Source: CAZPUI01 sp964415525
GTDB lineage: Bacteria > Acidobacteriota > Holophagae > Holophagales > Holophagaceae
DNA length: 31,721 nt
Assembly (NCBI GenBank): GCA_964415525.1
Contig: CAYQAS010000044.1
Location: 1-31,721 of the forward strand
Direction: 5' to 3'
Within the stretch, counting starts at the first letter, position 1, and the number at the start of each line of letters is the position of its first letter. Made by a program: the position numbers and the translations under genes. The notes under the pieces were generated by a model that was given only the letters and a program-made list of their open reading frames with translations, was not told the origin of the DNA and searched no databases. Shown here one piece after another: positions 8,300 through 16,646 of the stretch.

Positions 8300-8329
8300 A
8301 GTATGAAACCGGTTTCATGACCGAGTCAA
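8300..8329 (-). promoter_or_regulatory. Promoter of the epimerase-M61 unit
   Basis: On the minus strand, TTGACT (8324-8329) and CATACT (8300-8305) are 18 bases apart, with five and four consensus matches. The operator at 8303-8318 fills the spacer and part of the -10 box, so a bound repressor would block RNA polymerase directly. Confidence 0.45.
8303..8318. promoter_or_regulatory. LacI-type operator O2 (epimerase side)
   Basis: A perfect 16-bp palindrome ATGAAACCGGTTTCAT, 26 bases before the epimerase start codon. It matches O1 and O3 in the AACCGGTT core and outer TG/CA bases. Its centre is 123 bp from that of O3, so looping between them is conceivable. Confidence 0.8.
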
Positions 8330-8398
8330 GCACGCCGAATCCGCCCGTGACCCATGTCATTCCCTGGCACGGACGCCATCCGATTTCCACTTTGAGCC

Positions 8399-8427
8399 TT
8401 GCAAAGGATCCTTGGCAGATCGATGAT
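8399..8427 (+). promoter_or_regulatory. Promoter of the GH51 gene
   Basis: TTGCAA (8399-8404) and GATGAT (8422-8427) are separated by 17 bases, with four of six matches in each. The operator at 8426-8441 overlaps the end of the -10 box and the expected start. The boxes alone are weak; the operator position is the main support. Confidence 0.35.
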
Positions 8428-8441
8428 GCAACCGGTTTCAT
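8426..8441. promoter_or_regulatory. LacI-type operator O3 (GH51 side)
   Basis: ATGCAACCGGTTTCAT, a palindrome with one mismatched pair, which combines the half-sites of O1 (TGCAAC) and O2 (GTTTCA). It ends 22 bases before the GH51 start codon, mirroring the position of O2 on the other side of the divergent promoter region. Confidence 0.75.
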
Positions 8442-8463
8442 TGCTGCTCGCCGAGGATCCGAT

Positions 8464-10422
8464 ATGCGCCTGCGGAACGTGCCCCGATCCTGCCTTCTGG
8501 TCTGCGCCCTCCCCTTGGTGGGTCAGCCCACCGCGCCACCCATCGCCACCCTGGCCGTGGAGATTGCCCGCCCCGGCGCAGCCCTCGCCCCGCACATGTG
8601 GGGAGTCTTCTTCGAGGACATCAACTTCGCTGCGGATGGGGGTCTCTGGGCCGAGCTCGTAAAGAACCGCTCGTTCGAGTTTCCCCAGCGCCTCCAGGGT
8701 TGGTTCGAAATACGACCCGAGCAGGCCCGCGGCACGGTCACCGTGCGGTCGGATCGTCCGGCGGTGGCCAAGAATCCCCACTACGTGCGTATCCAGGCCC
8801 CCGCAGAGGGCTTCGGCATCGGCAACGAAGGCTTCCGGGGCATGGGCGTGACCCAAGGCGTCGGCTTGTCCTTCAGCACCCGCATTCGGGGCACCGCCGC
8901 TTTGCGAGTCACCCTTCGTGGCGATCAGAACCGCGTGCTCGCAGAGGGCCGTCTCGGCTCCAGCGGATCGACATGGCGCACCGTGGCCTGCGCCTTTACG
9001 CCCAATGCCACGGATGCCCAGGCCCGGCTTGAACTCACGCTGGAGGGTCCAGGCCAGATCGATCTTGATGCCATCTCCCTGATGCCGACCGATACCTTCA
9101 AGGGCCATGGATTCCGCAAGGATCTCGCCCAGGCGCTGGCGGATCTGAAGCCAGGGTTCCTGCGCTTCCCCGGGGGCTGCGTGGTGGAAGGGTACGATCT
9201 CTCCAACCGCTATGCCTGGAAGGAGACCGTGGGGCCGCGGGACGAGCGACGCCCCAATCCGAGCCGCTGGCTGGACGCGTTGGCTTCTGAAGGGCGATTC
9301 ACGCCGGACTACCAGCAGTCCAACCAGCTCGGTTTCTTCGAGTTCTTTCAGCTCTGTGAGGACCTGGGTGCAGACCCGCTGCCCGTGCTCGGCGTCGGCT
9401 TGGCATGCCAGTTTCAGTCGAATGAAGCCTGCGCGATGGAGGACCTGCAGCCTTACATCCAGGAAGCGCTTGACCTCATCGACTTCGCCACCGGTCCGGC
9501 GGACCGCGGCTGGGGCAAGGTCCGCGCAGAGATGGGGCATCCGGCCCCCTTCCGCATGCCCTACCTGGCGGTGGGCAACGAGCAGTGGGGCCCGGAATAC
9601 ATCGAGCGCTTTCCCCGCTTCGCAACCGCCATCCGCGCCAAGGCGCCCGGCATCCAGGTGATCGGCAGCTCGGGTCCCTGGTCCGGCGGGAAGGACTTCG
9701 ACACGCTCTGGACCGCCATGCGCCAGGAGAAGGCGGATCTCGTGGATGAGCACTACTACGCGCCCCCCTCCTGGTTCCTCGCCAATGCCCAGCGCTACGA
9801 TCGCTATCCCCGCACGGGCCCTCAGGTCTTCGCCGGCGAGTATGCCGCCCACCCTGAGCGGCCCGCCCCTGGCCAGCCGCGGCCCAACCATTGGGAAGCC
9901 GCGCTCGCGGAAGCCGCCTTCATGACCGGCCTCGAACGCAACGGCGACATCGTGCGTCTCGCCTCCTACGCGCCCCTGCTTGGCCATGCCGACGCTTGGC
10001 AATGGAGCCCGAACCTGATCTGGTTCGACAGCCTGAGGGTGGCCCGCACGCCCTCCTATTGGGTCCAGCAACTCTTTGCGACGAACGCCGGCACCCGGGT
10101 CCTGCCCGCCACCCTCTCGCTTCAACCCGGTCCGAACGCCACTGCTAGCCTCTATGCCTCCGCCACCCTGGATGAAGCCACCCGGGAGGTGGTGCTCAAG
10201 GTGGTCAACGCGGGTGTGCGTCCCGCCACCGTAGCCCTGCCGGGAATGACCGGGCCGGCCAGCCTTCTGCGTCTGCCCGGCGAGGCCGCGGCCACCCACC
10301 CGCTGGGAGAGGCGGCCAAAATCAGCCCTGTGAGTGAGTCGCTGACGCTCTCCGGCAGCCACACCTTCCCGGCCCGCTCCCTCAGCATCCTGCGCATGCC
10401 CCTTGGCCGGTCCCAGCCATGA
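8464..10422 (+). CDS. GH51 alpha-L-arabinofuranosidase, exported
   Basis: This encodes 652 residues from the ATG at 8464 (GAGGATCC just upstream), opening with a signal peptide (MRLRNVPRSCLLVCALPLVG). The first block, HMWGVFFEDINFAADGGLWAELVKNRSFE, is typical of GH51. A beta-sandwich carbohydrate-binding-like insert follows at about 75-205, then the catalytic barrel with FPGGCVVEGYDLSNRYAWK. Glu373 in VGNEQWGPEYIE is the expected acid/base and Glu459 in FAGEYAAHP the expected nucleophile. The C-terminal beta domain is complete. It should release alpha-linked terminal L-arabinofuranose from arabinan, arabinoxylan or arabinosylated glycoprotein. It is the first gene on the plus side of the divergent LacI-controlled region. 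Confidence 0.95.
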   Translation: MRLRNVPRSCLLVCALPLVGQPTAPPIATLAVEIARPGAALAPHMWGVFFEDINFAADGGLWAELVKNRSFEFPQRLQGWFEIRPEQARGTVTVRSDRPAVAKNPHYVRIQAPAEGFGIGNEGFRGMGVTQGVGLSFSTRIRGTAALRVTLRGDQNRVLAEGRLGSSGSTWRTVACAFTPNATDAQARLELTLEGPGQIDLDAISLMPTDTFKGHGFRKDLAQALADLKPGFLRFPGGCVVEGYDLSNRYAWKETVGPRDERRPNPSRWLDALASEGRFTPDYQQSNQLGFFEFFQLCEDLGADPLPVLGVGLACQFQSNEACAMEDLQPYIQEALDLIDFATGPADRGWGKVRAEMGHPAPFRMPYLAVGNEQWGPEYIERFPRFATAIRAKAPGIQVIGSSGPWSGGKDFDTLWTAMRQEKADLVDEHYYAPPSWFLANAQRYDRYPRTGPQVFAGEYAAHPERPAPGQPRPNHWEAALAEAAFMTGLERNGDIVRLASYAPLLGHADAWQWSPNLIWFDSLRVARTPSYWVQQLFATNAGTRVLPATLSLQPGPNATASLYASATLDEATREVVLKVVNAGVRPATVALPGMTGPASLLRLPGEAAATHPLGEAAKISPVSESLTLSGSHTFPARSLSILRMPLGRSQP

Positions 10423-10576
10423 CCAGTTGGCATGCATCTGCTCCAGACGGAGCAACCCAAAGACCTTGCAAGTGGACCATCAGGAGCTGTGGGCGAATCA
10501 ACCCGCCGACCCGAAGCTCTCTGGTATGCGGCAGTGGCGCCGCGGTGGGAGTGCGCCTGGGGACGCCCTCCTGCTT

Positions 10577-10652
10577 CTGGAACCGCCGATGCGATCGGCA
10601 CGCCGGAGCATCCGGTGGGGGGACCAGCTGCGGCGGATCCCGGCGGTTCCAG
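10577..10652. repeat. Structured inverted-repeat element
   Basis: A perfect 12-bp inverted repeat (CTGGAACCGCCG / CGGCGGTTCCAG) encloses 52 bases that contain further hairpins: GCCGAT-GCG-ATCGGC (10585-10599, competing with the outer left arm) and CCGGA-GCA-TCCGG (10603-10615). The result is a multibranched fold or two alternative folds. It could be a transcript-processing or attenuation structure, a small mobile repeat, or a non-coding RNA. There is no T run for a standard terminator. Confidence 0.5.
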
Positions 10653-10663
10653 GCCTCCGCTAT

Positions 10664-10714
10664 GAACGCGTTCGAAAATCGCGGTTTGCGCATGCACTGC
10701 GAGCGTTCGAACGC
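10664..10714. promoter_or_regulatory. Paired palindromes upstream of the M24 gene
   Basis: GAACGCGTTC (10664-10673) and GCGTTCGAACGC (10703-10714) are perfect palindromes built from the same CGTTC/GAACG half-site. The word GCGTTCGAA occurs in both, 35 bases apart. They differ from the AACCGGTT operators, so they would bind another regulator, perhaps at an internal promoter of the M24-GH27 operon. Confidence 0.35.
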
Positions 10715-10776
10715 CCTGACCATGGGTCTGATCCGATGAACGGAATGCCGCATCACCCATCCCAGCGGAGGCACCC

Positions 10777-11973
10777 GTGGACTTAAACCGACTGATCCAG
10801 GAAAAGGTGGCCCAGGCCGCGGCGCTCGTGAAGGCCCACGGCTTCGGCTGCTGGCTCACCTTCACCCGGGAGAGCGAGGTCAACGGGGATCCCGTGCTGC
10901 CCTTTCTCGTACCGGGGCCCGTCACATGGCATTCGGCCTTCGTCGTCACCCCAGATGGGAAGGCCCACGCCGTGGTGGGACGCTATGACCGCGCCACCGT
11001 GGAGGGGACCGGCGCCTATGCCGAAGTCTCGGATTTCGTCACCAGCTTCCGTGAGCCCTTTCTCAAGCTCATGAAGCACCTGGCCCCCCATTCCATCGCG
11101 GTGAACTACAGCGAGGGCAGCGAGATATGCGACGGACTCACCTACGGCATGTACCTGACTCTGCGGAACCTCCTTGCGGAACTTGGCATGGCGGACCGGA
11201 TCGTCTCCGCGGAACCCCTCGTCTCCGCCTTGCGCGAATGCAAGACGCTCCTGGAGTTGGAGGCCATCCGGGAAGCGGTGCAGGTGGCCGAGGGCATCTT
11301 CGACGCGGTTGGCGGTTTCATCAGCCCGGGCCGCACCGAGCGCGAGATCGCCGCCTTCATGCAGGCCGAAGTCCGCCGCCGGGACCTGGGTTTCGCCTGG
11401 GACGCCGCCACCTGCCCCTCGGTGTTCACCGGTCCCAATACGGCGGAGGCGCACTTCGCCCCCTCCGATCGAAGGGTGGAGCCCGGCCACCTGGTCACCA
11501 TGGACTTCGGCGTACGGGTGAACGGCTACTGCTCCGACCTCCAACGCACCTTCTACGTGCGGCGTCCCGGCGAAACGGAAGCGCCAGCCCCCGTTCGGCA
11601 GGGGTTCGAGGTGCTCGTGGACGCGATCGAAGCCGCCCGCGGTGCCCTCCGGCCCGGGGTGGAGGGGCACGTGGTGGACATGGCAGCCCGCGCACGCATC
11701 ACGGCGGCGGGCTACGAGTCCTTCCCCTTCGGCCTCGGGCACCAGGTGGGCCGCTTCGCCCACGATGGCACCGCCCTGCTCGGCCCGCTGTGGCCAAAAT
11801 ACGCCCACAAGCCGCTCCGCCCCGTGGCGGAAGGCATGGTCTTCACCCTCGAGCCGCGCCTCACGGTCCCCGGCCACGGCATCGTCTCCATCGAGGAGAT
11901 GGTGGTGGTGGATTCCGGCGGTGCCTCTTGGCTCAGCCAGCCCCAACAGTCCATCCGCTACGCAGGAGCCTGA
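10777..11973 (+). CDS. M24-family Xaa-Pro peptidase, cytoplasmic
   Basis: This encodes 398 residues from a GTG start with GGAGG 6 bases upstream. There is no signal peptide, so it acts in the cytoplasm, unlike its neighbours. The N-terminal creatinase-like domain (about 1-160) precedes the pita-bread catalytic domain. All five metal ligands can be placed: Asp243 and Asp254 (MDFGVRVNGYCSDLQR), His322 (GLGHQVGRFAHDG), Glu359 (FTLEPRL) and Glu373/374 (SIEEMVV). This family contains Xaa-Pro aminopeptidases and prolidases; it probably cleaves imported proline- or hydroxyproline-containing peptides. The second GH127 gene begins 3 bases after its stop. Creatinase or another M24 specificity cannot be excluded. 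Confidence 0.9.
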   Translation: MDLNRLIQEKVAQAAALVKAHGFGCWLTFTRESEVNGDPVLPFLVPGPVTWHSAFVVTPDGKAHAVVGRYDRATVEGTGAYAEVSDFVTSFREPFLKLMKHLAPHSIAVNYSEGSEICDGLTYGMYLTLRNLLAELGMADRIVSAEPLVSALRECKTLLELEAIREAVQVAEGIFDAVGGFISPGRTEREIAAFMQAEVRRRDLGFAWDAATCPSVFTGPNTAEAHFAPSDRRVEPGHLVTMDFGVRVNGYCSDLQRTFYVRRPGETEAPAPVRQGFEVLVDAIEAARGALRPGVEGHVVDMAARARITAAGYESFPFGLGHQVGRFAHDGTALLGPLWPKYAHKPLRPVAEGMVFTLEPRLTVPGHGIVSIEEMVVVDSGGASWLSQPQQSIRYAGA

Positions 11974-11976
11974 TCC

Positions 11977-14415
11977 ATGTCGCTGACCCGTCCATTCCTG
12001 ATCGCGGGCCTCACGGCCCTCAGCCTCGTCGCGGCGGACTACGCTGTGCAGCCGGTGCCCTTCACGGCGGTGCGCATCACCGGCGGTTTCTGGAAACCCC
12101 GGCAGGACATCAACCGCAAGGTCACTCTGCCCTACGCCTTTGAGCAGTGCGAGACCACGCACCGCATCGAGAACTTCGACCTGGCGGCCCAGGTGATGAA
12201 GCGCCGGGCCGCGGGTGAGAAGGACGCCCAGGCCAAGCCGCTGTCGATCTATCCCTTCGACGATTCGGACGTCTACAAGGCCATCGAGGGCGCATCCTTC
12301 GCCCTCAGCCTGGAGAAGGACCCCGCCCTCGAAGCCAAGCTGGACGGCATCATCGCCCGGATCCAAGCGGCCCAGGAGCCGGACGGCTACCTCTACACCT
12401 TCCGAACCATGCACCCGGACAGTCCGTCCCACGAGTGGATCGATCCCCAGCGCTGGCTCAAGGATCCGGACCTCAGCCACGAGCTCTACAACCTCGGCCA
12501 CCTGTACGAAGCGGGCGTGGCCCACTTCCAGGCCACGGGCAAGCGCACCCTGCTCGACATCTGCCTGAAGAGCGCGGAGCTGCTCTGGAATGACTTCGGG
12601 ATCCAGAAGCTGAAGATCGCCCCGGGCCATCAGGTCATCGAGATGGGGTTGGCCAAGCTCTATCGCGTGACGAACGACCCGCGCTGGATTCAGCTCGCCA
12701 AGTATTTCCTGGACGTGCGCGGCCCCGGCGGCGACACCTACGCCCAGCAGCACAAGCGGGTGCTGGAGCAGGATGAGGCCGTGGGCCACGCCGTGCGCGC
12801 CACCTACATGTATTCCGGCATGGCCGATGTGGCGGCCCTTTCGGGGGACAAGGCCTACTTCGAGGCCATCACGCGCATATGGGACAACGTCGTCGGTAAG
12901 AAGCTCTACCTCACCGGCGGCATCGGGGCGCGCGGCGCGGGCGAAGCCTACGGCGACAACTTTGAACTGCCCCAGCGGGCCTACAACGAGACCTGCGCCG
13001 CCATCGCCAACCTCATGTGGAACCACCGGATGTTCCTGATGACAGGCCAAGCCAAATTCATGGATGTCTTTGAGCGCACGCTCTACAACGGCTTCATGAG
13101 CGGCGTCTCCCTCTCCGGGGACCGATTCTTCTACCCGAACCCGCTGATCTATGACGGCCAGAGCAGGAACAACCACGGCCATGCGGGACGCGCACCGTGG
13201 TTTGGCTGCGCCTGCTGCCCGCCGAACGTGCTGCGGACCCTGGCGGCGCTCTCCGGCTATGTCTATGCGGTTCAGGACGACCGGCTCTTCGTGAACCTCT
13301 ACGCCCAGAACGAGGCCAAGGTCACCGTGAAGGGCACGCCCGTCACGCTTACCCAGACGACGGCCTATCCCTGGCAGGGCGCCGTGCGTCTCGCGGTCTC
13401 GCCCGCCCAGCCTTCCACCTTCACGGTGGCGGTGCGCATCCCCGGCTGGGTGCAGGGTCAGCCCGTGCCCAGCAATCTCTACACCTACGCCGACAGCAAG
13501 GCCGCGCCCTGGACCCTCAAGGTGGGCGGCAAGAAAGTCGCGGCCACGGTGAAGGATGGCTATGCCGAGATCCGGCGCGCCTGGAAGAAGGGCGATGTGG
13601 TGGAGCTCGACCTCCCCATGCCGGTGCGCACCGTGGAGGGCCATGCTTCGGTGGCGGCGACCCGTGGACGCCTCGCCTTCGAGCGCGGACCGATGGTCTA
13701 CTGCCTCGAAGGCCTGGACAACGCAGGACACGCCCTGGATGTGAGCCTGCCTGGCCCCGTCGTCACACGTTCCGAAGCCCGTCCCGACCTGCTGGGCGGT
13801 GTGACGGTGCTGAAAGTGGACGGCGCACGCAGCGTCACTCGCGCAGGCGAGACAACGGTGGTGTCGGCCCCCTTCACCCTTACCGCCGTCCCCTACTACG
13901 CCTGGGCGAACCGCACCCTCTCGCCCATGCAGGTGTGGCTGCCCCGCGCCTCGAAGGACGTGCCGCTGCCACCACGGCCCACCGTGGCCTCCCGCAGCAA
14001 GGTCAGCGTCTCCTTCGCCCGCGAGGGCATGGGCACGGCCAGCCTCGTCGACCAGTTGCTGCCTGAGAACGCCACGGACGGCTTCGCGCCGCACTTCGAC
14101 TTCTGGCCCCATCACGGCGGCCCTGAGTCGATCGAATACGCCTTCGCCGAGCCGGCCCGAGTCTCCGGCGTGGGACTGGCCTGGTTCGATGACACGCCCA
14201 GCGGCGGCGCCTGTGCGCTACCCCAGGGCTGGCGACTGCTCTACCGCGCCGCCGACAGCACCTGGAAGCCCGTGGAGCAGCTCAAAGCGCCTGCCCCCGC
14301 CCGCGGCGTGCTCCAACGCGCCACCTTCGCCCCCGTCACGACGTCCGGCCTCCGGCTGGAACTGACCCTTCAGCCCGAGCGCTCGGCGGGTCTCTACGAA
14401 TGGAGCGTGGAATAG
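11977..14415 (+). CDS. GH127 beta-L-arabinofuranosidase, exported
   Basis: This encodes 812 residues with a short signal peptide (MSLTRPFLIAGLTALSLVAA). Canonical GH127 features run through residues about 20-640: ITGGFWKPRQ near the start, GGIGARGAGEAYGDNFELP, YNETC with Glu338 and Cys340, and CACCPPN with Cys411, Cys413 and Cys414. These correspond to the zinc-thiolate site and nucleophile Cys known for Bifidobacterium HypBA1, which removes beta-1,2-L-arabinofuranose from hydroxyproline-linked oligosaccharides. Residues about 670-812 form an extra beta-rich domain resembling a discoidin-like binding module. The protein differs in architecture from the other GH127-type enzyme in the window, so the two likely attack different linkages or chain positions. 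It is in an operon, 2 bases before the S9 peptidase. Confidence 0.94.
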   Translation: MSLTRPFLIAGLTALSLVAADYAVQPVPFTAVRITGGFWKPRQDINRKVTLPYAFEQCETTHRIENFDLAAQVMKRRAAGEKDAQAKPLSIYPFDDSDVYKAIEGASFALSLEKDPALEAKLDGIIARIQAAQEPDGYLYTFRTMHPDSPSHEWIDPQRWLKDPDLSHELYNLGHLYEAGVAHFQATGKRTLLDICLKSAELLWNDFGIQKLKIAPGHQVIEMGLAKLYRVTNDPRWIQLAKYFLDVRGPGGDTYAQQHKRVLEQDEAVGHAVRATYMYSGMADVAALSGDKAYFEAITRIWDNVVGKKLYLTGGIGARGAGEAYGDNFELPQRAYNETCAAIANLMWNHRMFLMTGQAKFMDVFERTLYNGFMSGVSLSGDRFFYPNPLIYDGQSRNNHGHAGRAPWFGCACCPPNVLRTLAALSGYVYAVQDDRLFVNLYAQNEAKVTVKGTPVTLTQTTAYPWQGAVRLAVSPAQPSTFTVAVRIPGWVQGQPVPSNLYTYADSKAAPWTLKVGGKKVAATVKDGYAEIRRAWKKGDVVELDLPMPVRTVEGHASVAATRGRLAFERGPMVYCLEGLDNAGHALDVSLPGPVVTRSEARPDLLGGVTVLKVDGARSVTRAGETTVVSAPFTLTAVPYYAWANRTLSPMQVWLPRASKDVPLPPRPTVASRSKVSVSFAREGMGTASLVDQLLPENATDGFAPHFDFWPHHGGPESIEYAFAEPARVSGVGLAWFDDTPSGGACALPQGWRLLYRAADSTWKPVEQLKAPAPARGVLQRATFAPVTTSGLRLELTLQPERSAGLYEWSVE

Positions 14416-14417
14416 CC

Positions 14418-16646
14418 ATGCGCACCCTCAGCCTCATCGCCCTCTTGCTCGCCTGCGGCGCCCTCTCCGCCCAGGGCTCCTGCACCGACTACGCACGGAT
14501 GGAACAGATGAAGGAACTTGCCGCCAAGGGCCTGGGTCGCGTGCCTGCGGCGCCGGTCTGGCTGGAGGACGGCAGCGCCTTCCTTTACCGGGAAGACAAC
14601 CCCGAAGGCCGCCGGCAGTGGTGGCTCATCCAGGCCAAGGACGGACGCCGCGAGCGTCCCTTCGATGCCTCGAAGCTGGCGGCGGCCCTCCAGGACGCCC
14701 TCAAGCGCCCGGTCGATCCTGAGAAACTGCCGATCGAAGCGGTGAGCCTCAAGAAGGCCGCCCTGCACTTCCGCACCGAGGACCGTTGGTGGTCCTTCGC
14801 GCTCAAGGGCCACACCCTCGCCCCTGCGCTTCCGCCCAGGACGAAGCCGGAGCGGAACCCCTTCGACGACGAGCCGCCCTTCCAGGCGCCGGGCCCCGTG
14901 AAGAGCCCTGACGGCCGCTTCACCGCGGTGGTGGACGCCTCCAACGTCGTCGTGCGAAACCTGGCGGGCCAGGAGGTGCTCCGCACCCAGGACGGCACCT
15001 CCGAGCACCCCTACACGGGCGCCTTCGACTGGAGTCCCGACGGGTTGCGGCTCGTTGCCCAGCGGGCCACCGTCGTGCCGATCCGCAAGGTCACCCTCGT
15101 GGAGTCGAGCCCCAAAGACCAGCTCCAACCCCGCACCCACACCATCGACTACGCGAAGCCGGGGGATCCGCTGCCCATCGTCACCCCGGTGCTGCTGGAC
15201 GTGGACGGTCGCAAGGTGCATCCCGCCACCCGGGAGCTGGCCCCGAATCCCTACCTGGAGCCGGGTCAGCGCCTGGACATCCATTGGGCGAAGGACTCCA
15301 GCGCCTTCTTCTGGAACTACAACCAGCGCGGGCACCAGGTGTTCCGCGTGCTGTCGGTGGACGTCCGGACAGGCGCGACCCGCGCGGTGGTGGAAGAGAC
15401 CAGCAAGACCTTCATCGACTACTCGGGCAAGCACTTCGAGGAGTACCTCGACGAGACCCACGAGATCGTCTGGATGAGTGAGCGGGAGGGCTGGAACCAC
15501 CTCTACCGCCTGGATACGCGGACAGGCCAGGTGCTCAATCCGATCACCCGGGGACCCTGGGTGGTGCGCCGCGTGCTCCACGTGGACACCAAGCGCCGGG
15601 AAGTCTTCTTCCTGGCGGGGGGCATCGTGCCAGGCCAGGATCCCTATTTCACCCACCTCGCCAAGGCGAACCTGGACGGCGGCGGCCTGAAGGTGCTCAC
15701 GGAGGGCGACGGTAGCCACAGCGTCACCCTGAACGCCGACCGCACCCACTTCGTGGATGTCTGGTCGCGGGTGGATCTGCCGCCCGTGATGGAGCTCCGG
15801 CGGGTCTCCGACGGCGCCCGGATCGCGGAGGTCGGCCGGGCCGATGCCGCGGAGCTGGCCAAGGGGGGCTGGCGGACGCCGGAGCGCTTCGTCGCCAAGG
15901 GCCGCGATGGCGTCACCGACATCCACGGCGTGATCTATCGCCCGTCGAACTACGATCCGGCCAAGAAATATCCCGTGCTCGAATACATCTACGCCGGCCC
16001 CCATGACGCCTTCGCGCCGAAGACCTTCCAGCACCGGGCCAACTTCTGGGAGATGACCGAGCTCGGCTTCATCGTCGTCGCACTCGACGGCATGGGCACC
16101 AGCCAGCGTTCCAAGGCCTTCCAAGACGTATGCTGGCAGAACATCGGGGACGCCGGCTTCCCAGACCGCGTCGCCTGGATCAAGGCCGCCGCGGCCAAGG
16201 ACCCCGCCATGGACATCACCCGCGTGGGCATCTACGGGACAAGCGCAGGCGGCCAGGACGCGCTGCGCGGGCTGCTGGCCCACGGCGACTTCTACAAGGC
16301 GGGCGTGGCGGACTGCGGCTGCCACGACAACCGCATGGACAAGATCTGGTGGAACGAGCAGTGGATGGGCTGGCCCATCGGTCCCCACTACGCCCAGCAG
16401 AGCAACGTGGTGAACGCCCCGAAGCTCACCGGCAAGCTCCTGCTCCTGGTGGGGGAGATGGACACCAACGTGGATCCCGCCAGCACGATGCAGGTGGTGG
16501 ATGCCCTCGTGAAGGCCGACAAGGATTTCGAGATGCTCGTGGTGCCCGGCGCGGGCCATGGCGTCGTGCGCGTGCCCCACGTACGCCGACGGCTGATGGA
16601 CTTCTTCGTGCGCAACCTGCTCCACGTCGAGCCGAGGCACCAATGA
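14418..16646 (+). CDS. S9-family peptidase (prolyl oligopeptidase / DPP-IV type), exported
   Basis: This encodes 742 residues from the ATG at 14418, chosen for the signal peptide (MRTLSLIALLLACGALSAQG); an ATG at 14400 would overlap the GH127 end. An N-terminal beta-propeller region (about 50-480) carries WSPDG and WMSEREGWNHLYR, typical of DPP-IV-like enzymes. The alpha/beta-hydrolase domain follows with the triad Ser609 (GTSAGG), Asp682 (GEMDTNVD) and His714 (GAGHG). The family cuts after proline or alanine in short peptides. Its position between a GH127 and a GH27 gene, with a 4-base overlap into the next gene, ties proline-directed proteolysis to deglycosylation. Confidence 0.94.
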   Translation: MRTLSLIALLLACGALSAQGSCTDYARMEQMKELAAKGLGRVPAAPVWLEDGSAFLYREDNPEGRRQWWLIQAKDGRRERPFDASKLAAALQDALKRPVDPEKLPIEAVSLKKAALHFRTEDRWWSFALKGHTLAPALPPRTKPERNPFDDEPPFQAPGPVKSPDGRFTAVVDASNVVVRNLAGQEVLRTQDGTSEHPYTGAFDWSPDGLRLVAQRATVVPIRKVTLVESSPKDQLQPRTHTIDYAKPGDPLPIVTPVLLDVDGRKVHPATRELAPNPYLEPGQRLDIHWAKDSSAFFWNYNQRGHQVFRVLSVDVRTGATRAVVEETSKTFIDYSGKHFEEYLDETHEIVWMSEREGWNHLYRLDTRTGQVLNPITRGPWVVRRVLHVDTKRREVFFLAGGIVPGQDPYFTHLAKANLDGGGLKVLTEGDGSHSVTLNADRTHFVDVWSRVDLPPVMELRRVSDGARIAEVGRADAAELAKGGWRTPERFVAKGRDGVTDIHGVIYRPSNYDPAKKYPVLEYIYAGPHDAFAPKTFQHRANFWEMTELGFIVVALDGMGTSQRSKAFQDVCWQNIGDAGFPDRVAWIKAAAAKDPAMDITRVGIYGTSAGGQDALRGLLAHGDFYKAGVADCGCHDNRMDKIWWNEQWMGWPIGPHYAQQSNVVNAPKLTGKLLLLVGEMDTNVDPASTMQVVDALVKADKDFEMLVVPGAGHGVVRVPHVRRRLMDFFVRNLLHVEPRHQ

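Larger units (their letters stand above)
10423..10776. other. Intergenic region between GH51 and M24 genes
   Basis: No gene is supported on either strand in these 354 bases. It holds a highly self-complementary element (10577-10652) and two related TTCGAA palindromes (10664-10714), so it may both attenuate or terminate read-through from GH51 and contain a second promoter for the downstream operon. No convincing -35/-10 pair was found. Confidence 0.5.

Noticed and set aside
10783..14115. A 1110-codon open frame on the minus strand.
   Set aside because: It is the complement of the M24 and GH127 genes, low in complexity, with no family motif.
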